Shown: positions 6,129 to 9,123 of the stretch, in pieces
How the letters are laid out: each line of letters begins with the position of its first letter
Numbering within the stretch: position 1 is the stretch's first letter
From: Fimbriimonadaceae bacterium
GTDB taxonomy: Bacteria > Armatimonadota > Fimbriimonadia > Fimbriimonadales > Fimbriimonadaceae
Reading direction: 5' to 3'
DNA: 9,123 nucleotides
Assembly (NCBI GenBank): GCA_014380605.1
Contig: JACMJO010000217.1
Span: 1 to 9,123, forward strand
Notes under the pieces: model-generated
What the model was told of the DNA's origin: nothing
Database searches by the model: none
Seen by the model: only the letters and a program-made list of their open reading frames with translations
Position numbers and translations under genes: made by a program

Positions 6129-6134
6129 TAAAAT
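6129..6134 (+). promoter_or_regulatory. Candidate -10 element of hisG
   Basis: TAAAAT lies exactly 7 nt before the hisG ATG, the spacing expected if transcription starts at the A of the start codon. No good -35 is visible. The AAGG at 6136-6139 is too close to the ATG (2 nt) to be a working ribosome binding site, which supports a leaderless mRNA. Confidence 0.42.
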
Positions 6135-6141
6135 CAAGGCC

Positions 6142-7011
6142 ATGACCCTAAAACTTGGACTGCCTAAGGGCAGTCTGCAAGAAGCCACCTTCAAACTCTT
6201 TGAAAAAGCGGGTTTCAATTTTCGAACCTCCTCGAGGTCTTATCAACCGGTGGTGGACGATGAGGAGATCGAGCCGATCTTGCTTCGTCCCCAGGAGATT
6301 CCAACCTATATCCAACAGGGGATTATCGACGCCGGGCTTACCGGTGCGGACTGGATCGCGGACACCGGCGCAGACGTTCACGAGATTTGCGAGTTGCGAT
6401 ACAGCAAGATGACGAATAACCCAATACGCATCGTCCTTGCCGTTCACAACGACAGTCCCTACAAATCAGCCCAAGATCTTGCCGGTAAGCGAATCGCTAC
6501 CGAATACGTGCGCCTGGCGACCCGGTACTTCGGCGAACTAGGCGTCCAAGCCGGCGTTGAATTCAGCTGGGGAGCGTGTGAAGTGAAGGTGCCTCAACTG
6601 GTGGATGCCATCGTGGTCAATACCGAAACCGGCTCAAGCCTTCGCGCGCACAACCTTAGAATCATCGAAACTCTTCTAACGTCGACGACAAGATTCGTTT
6701 GTGGCCAAGACGTCTGGAAGGACGAGTGGAAGCGCACTAAACTCGAGTCCTTAGAAATCCTGCTTACCGGTGCCATGAACGCATCCAAGTTGGTGGGGTT
6801 GAAGATGAACGTTCCAGTTTCTAATCAAGTGGGGATTCTGAGCATCCTGCCGTCACTGAAGAATCCGACGATTTCTCCCCTCGCAGATCCGGCTTGGGTT
6901 GCGGCGGAGGTTATCTTAGAGGAGGTGCAAGTCCGCGATCTGATTCCCAGGCTCAAACGGGCTGGAGCTACCGGTTTGGTCGAATACCCGCTTAACAAGG
7001 TCATCTATTGA
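6142..7011 (+). CDS. hisG: ATP phosphoribosyltransferase, long form
   Basis: Catalyses the first, committed step of histidine synthesis, joining ATP and PRPP to give phosphoribosyl-ATP. The 289 residues fit the long HisG form, which carries its own C-terminal histidine-binding domain and needs no HisZ. Residues about 1-212 are the catalytic part: the start LKLGLPKGSLQEAT (3-16), the GLTGADWI segment (65-72), the GKRIATEY segment (115-122), and the PRPP-binding loop around 155-172 (DAIVVNTETGSSLRAHNL). Residues about 213-289 match the regulatory ACT-like domain (VGLKMNVP near 218-225, ending GATGLVEYPLNKVIY). Feedback inhibition by histidine is therefore expected. No other his gene is in the window. 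A GC-rich hairpin follows the stop by about 9 nt. Confidence 0.96.
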   Translation: MTLKLGLPKGSLQEATFKLFEKAGFNFRTSSRSYQPVVDDEEIEPILLRPQEIPTYIQQGIIDAGLTGADWIADTGADVHEICELRYSKMTNNPIRIVLAVHNDSPYKSAQDLAGKRIATEYVRLATRYFGELGVQAGVEFSWGACEVKVPQLVDAIVVNTETGSSLRAHNLRIIETLLTSTTRFVCGQDVWKDEWKRTKLESLEILLTGAMNASKLVGLKMNVPVSNQVGILSILPSLKNPTISPLADPAWVAAEVILEEVQVRDLIPRLKRAGATGLVEYPLNKVIY

Positions 7012-7020
7012 ATGGTGTAG

Positions 7021-7040
7021 CCTGGACCTCCAGGTCCGGG
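7021..7040 (+). terminator. GC-rich hairpin after hisG, possible terminator without U-tract
   Basis: Arms CCTGGACC (7021-7028) and GGTCCGGG (7033-7040) pair over 8 bp with one G-T pair around a 4-nt loop. No T-run follows, so intrinsic termination is uncertain. GCCTGGA (7020-7026) can also pair with TCCAGGC (7043-7049), an alternative, mutually exclusive fold. Confidence 0.35.
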
Positions 7041-7090
7041 TCTCCAGGCAAGCAGGCTGATTGAGTGATTAGGCATCAATTAAAACTAGA

Positions 7091-7609
7091 ATGAAAGAGT
7101 CTCACCTTTTCACGAAGTGGCTTGGAACTCTTGTGGTCCTAGCTTCATTCTCCGGGTGCCAGCCAGCACCTCCGCCTGTAGCGCTCGCTCCCCTAGTCTC
7201 CTCGACGAAAGAGCCCAACTATGCGCCCGGCGACTACTACGTGGACCATATCGTGAACGGGGACACGCTTTGGCTTCGCAAGGGTGAGGCAACCATCAAG
7301 GTTCGCCTGCTCAGGGTGGACACTCCAGAGCTAAACGAGTTTGGCTTCAAAGAAGCTACCGATGAACTCCAGCGACAAATCGGCGATGAATCCAAGATCC
7401 AACTCGAATTTGAAGAGGAACGTTTGGATCCGCATGGCCGGACATTGGCGTACCTCTTCATCGACGGAAAGAATGTCAACCTGGAAATGGTTCGAAGCGG
7501 ATGGTCGCCCTTCTTCGATCGCTATGGCAAGGGGCGCTACTCGCAGGAGTTTGAATCCGCCGAGTCGGAAGCCATCCAAGCCAAAGCCGGATTATTCGCG
7601 AACCGCTAG
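7091..7609 (+). CDS. Staphylococcal-nuclease-like (SNase/TNase) lipoprotein
   Basis: Predicted calcium-dependent nuclease of 172 residues, exported and lipid-anchored. The N-terminus has a hydrophobic segment ending LASFSGC, so Cys23 is the likely lipidated residue, followed by a Pro/Ala-rich spacer (24-45). The SNase domain covers about 50-170. All key residues of staphylococcal nuclease have counterparts with the correct spacing: Asp58 (Asp21) in NGDTL, Arg72 (Arg35), Asp77, Thr78 and Glu80 (Asp40, Thr41, Glu43) in RLLRVDTPE, and Asp113 and Arg117 (Asp83, Arg87) in DPHGRTLAY. It should be active on DNA or RNA outside the cytoplasm, for example for nutrient recovery. There is no Shine-Dalgarno site; an A-rich stretch directly precedes the ATG. 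It overlaps the convergent serS end by 4 bp. Confidence 0.92.
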   Translation: MKESHLFTKWLGTLVVLASFSGCQPAPPPVALAPLVSSTKEPNYAPGDYYVDHIVNGDTLWLRKGEATIKVRLLRVDTPELNEFGFKEATDELQRQIGDESKIQLEFEEERLDPHGRTLAYLFIDGKNVNLEMVRSGWSPFFDRYGKGRYSQEFESAESEAIQAKAGLFANR

Positions 7610-8880
7610 GCTAACTTGTCGGTTCCCACGTATGACCTTATGGCGTCTGGAAGGTTTACCGTCCCATCGGGCTGTTGGAAGGTCTCAACGATCGCACTGA
7701 ACAACCGAGGACAAGCAAGCCCCGACCCGTTGAGAATGTGAACGAACTCCGGTTTGGCGCCTTGCTCACGGCGAAATCTGATATTCGCACGGCGAGATTG
7801 GTATGCCTCGAAATTGGTGCAGCTGGAAATCTCCAGGTATTTATCAACTCCGGGCGACCAAACCTCCAAGTCATAGCACTTGCAACCCTTAGCGCCAAGA
7901 TCGCCGGATGAAAGTTCAACGATTCGATAGTGGAGGCCAAGGGTCTGGAGAATCGATTCCGCGTTAGAGGTGAGGGTTTCAAGTTCTGAATAGCTGTCTT
8001 CTGGCTTCGTGAATTTGACCATCTCGACTTTATCGAACTGGTGGATTCTAAGCAGGCCCCGAGTGTCCTTGCCTGCGGCTCCGGCCTCTCGGCGGAAGCA
8101 TCCGCTAAATGCGGCCAAGTTGATTGTGAGGTCCGCCCCATCGAGGATTTCATCTCGATAGAGGTTCGTGACTGGGACTTCGGCTGTGGGGATCAAGTAA
8201 AGATCGTCATCCACCTTGTACAAATCTTCCTCAAACTTCGGTAAATTCCCAGTCCCGATCAACGAGGCGCGGTTGACGAGGAATGGCGGATAAATCTCCG
8301 TGTAGCCGTTCTTCAGCGTCTGGTGATCGACCATAAAGTTGAAGAGGCTTCGTTGGAGTCTTGCGCCGAGGCCGGTATAGACCACGAAGCCGCTCCCCGT
8401 TATTTTCGCTCCACGAGGTAAGTCGACCAGTTTCAGATTCTCGGCAATGTCCCAATGAGGCTTAGGCGGTTCTGCAAAGGCAGGCTTTTGCCCCCATTCG
8501 CGAACCACGACATTCGCCGACTCATCGTCGCCATCCGGGGTGGACTCGTGCGGCATGTTTGGGAAAAGTAACTCGACATTGCGCAGGCTTTGTTCCAGGT
8601 CCCGTTCCGAAGCTTCAAGCGCGGCGATTGTCCTTTTAAGGTCTGCCGTTTGCCCTTTCGCCGCCTCGGCTTCGTCCTTTTTGCCTTGCCCGATCAGCAT
8701 TCCAATGCTCTTGCTGATGCGATTAGATTCTGCGGCTTTGTCGTCGAGCTCAGTCTTGACCGCTCGCCAAGATTGATCAAGTCTGAGAAACTCGTCGACG
8801 ACGGATACATCAAGCCTTTTCCGCAAGATTCCATGGCGGACAAACTCCGGGTCTCGTCGTATCAGGTCTCGGTCGAGCAT
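7606..8880 (-). CDS. serS: Seryl-tRNA synthetase
   Basis: Class II synthetase that charges tRNA-Ser (and tRNA-Sec where present) with serine in the cytoplasm. The 424 residues are a standard length. Residues about 1-105 form the N-terminal tRNA-binding coiled-coil arm, with the start MLDRDLIRRDPEFV typical of the family. Catalytic features follow: TAE (232-234) in the serine site, motif 2 FRREAG (262-267) with the following GLLRIHQFDKVEM, and motif 3 NGSGLACPR (384-392) through the AIVET helix. All are intact and the enzyme should be active. The divergent upstream gap is 91 bp, with no T-box or other leader RNA visible. TACAAA lies 6 nt before the ATG and could be a -10, though TATGCT further upstream is an alternative. 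Confidence 0.97.
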   Translation of the reverse strand: MLDRDLIRRDPEFVRHGILRKRLDVSVVDEFLRLDQSWRAVKTELDDKAAESNRISKSIGMLIGQGKKDEAEAAKGQTADLKRTIAALEASERDLEQSLRNVELLFPNMPHESTPDGDDESANVVVREWGQKPAFAEPPKPHWDIAENLKLVDLPRGAKITGSGFVVYTGLGARLQRSLFNFMVDHQTLKNGYTEIYPPFLVNRASLIGTGNLPKFEEDLYKVDDDLYLIPTAEVPVTNLYRDEILDGADLTINLAAFSGCFRREAGAAGKDTRGLLRIHQFDKVEMVKFTKPEDSYSELETLTSNAESILQTLGLHYRIVELSSGDLGAKGCKCYDLEVWSPGVDKYLEISSCTNFEAYQSRRANIRFRREQGAKPEFVHILNGSGLACPRLFSAIVETFQQPDGTVNLPDAIRSYVGTDKLA

Positions 8881-8957
8881 CGGTTGTTTGTACCCTGTTG
8901 GCCTGAAGCATAGTCTCTTTGCCGCTCATCAACCGTTTCGCAACGCATACTAGATAT

Positions 8958-8962
8958 GGAGG
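8958..8962 (+). promoter_or_regulatory. Ribosome binding site of the right-edge gene
   Basis: GGAGG, the strongest Shine-Dalgarno site in the window, ends 9 nt before the ATG at 8972. It supports the reality of the gene that runs off the edge. Confidence 0.65.
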
Positions 8963-8971
8963 TTAGGACTC

Positions 8972-9123
8972 ATGAAGATTCAAAAGAAAGGATTCCTGGT
9001 TTTGGCGGGTGTACTGGCAATGGCCGCTATCGGAACGACTCAAATCCGTGAGATCATCAAGATCGTCGGAGTTGGCGCGGCAGTGAAGCAGTTTGGGCCC
9101 GACATTAATAAGGCAATCAATAA
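8972..9123 (+). CDS. Secreted or membrane-anchored protein, N-terminal part (cut by right edge)
   Basis: An ATG preceded by a strong GGAGG site opens a frame of 50 codons with no stop before the edge. The N-terminus MKIQKKGFLVLAGVLAMAA has a Lys-rich start and a hydrophobic core (about 8-20), consistent with a signal peptide or an N-terminal anchor. The following residues, EIIKIVGVGAAVKQFGPDINKAIN, look like amphipathic helix. I do not recognise the family and the visible part has no catalytic motif. It is divergent from serS. Confidence 0.7.
   Translation, partial: MKIQKKGFLVLAGVLAMAAIGTTQIREIIKIVGVGAAVKQFGPDINKAIN

Noticed and set aside
7656..8153. A 165-codon minus-strand frame inside serS
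   Set aside because: It is an alternative frame of an intact seryl-tRNA synthetase with no motifs of its own.
8881..8971. T-box or other leader RNA before serS
   Set aside because: The 91-bp divergent gap is too short for a T-box, and no specifier stem, UGGN-type bulge or terminator is visible.
1..9123. A new defence or mobile multi-gene system
   Set aside because: The genes are mostly housekeeping or envelope functions in small units on both strands. No nuclease-helicase, toxin-antitoxin, integrase or reverse-transcriptase combination is present; the only nuclease is an exported SNase-like lipoprotein.

Overview
The window reads as an ordinary, gene-dense bacterial chromosome segment: ten complete protein genes, one gene cut by each edge, and short spacers (none over 100 bp). 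The organism looks diderm, because two proteins carry lipoprotein signal peptides and others have Sec-type signals. Sequence style (mixed codon use, few strong Shine-Dalgarno sites, separate PurS and PurQ, a long-form HisG, a GYF_2 membrane protein) would fit a little-studied lineage such as Armatimonadota (Fimbriimonas-like). That placement is an impression, not a demonstrated result.

Layout from left to right. 1-200 (-): N-terminus of a Gly/Pro-rich lipoprotein running off the left edge. 242-1363 (+): M29-family aminopeptidase, followed 12 bp later by a GT4 glycosyltransferase at 1376-2341 (+), probably co-transcribed. 2338-3135 (-): rhomboid-like membrane protein that lacks the catalytic serine, convergent with the glycosyltransferase. 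3218-3748 (+): GYF_2-domain membrane protein. 3753-4451 (-): secreted SH3 + NlpC/P60 peptidase. 4494-5183 (-) and 5233-5481 (-): purQ and purS, separated by a four-copy octamer repeat. 5548-6072 (-): exported protein resembling PliI lysozyme inhibitors. 6142-7011 (+): hisG, then a GC-rich hairpin. 7091-7609 (+): staphylococcal-nuclease-like lipoprotein. 7606-8880 (-): serS. 8972-9123 (+): start of a secreted or membrane-anchored protein cut by the right edge.

Functionally this is housekeeping metabolism (purine step 4, the first step of histidine synthesis, tRNA-Ser charging, peptide turnover) interleaved with cell-envelope proteins (lipoproteins, a wall hydrolase, a possible lysozyme inhibitor, membrane proteins). 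The genes do not form one pathway. purS-purQ and the aminopeptidase-glycosyltransferase pair are the only convincing operons. Many first genes lack a Shine-Dalgarno site and have a -10-like hexamer only 6-8 nt before the start codon, which suggests leaderless mRNAs. Genes inside operons have clear Shine-Dalgarno sites.

I see no mobile element, CRISPR array, tRNA, rRNA or phage feature, and no convincing new multi-gene system. The points most worth a second look are the pseudo-rhomboid, the octamer repeat beside the purQ ribosome binding site, the apparent leaderless starts, and the PliI-like protein.
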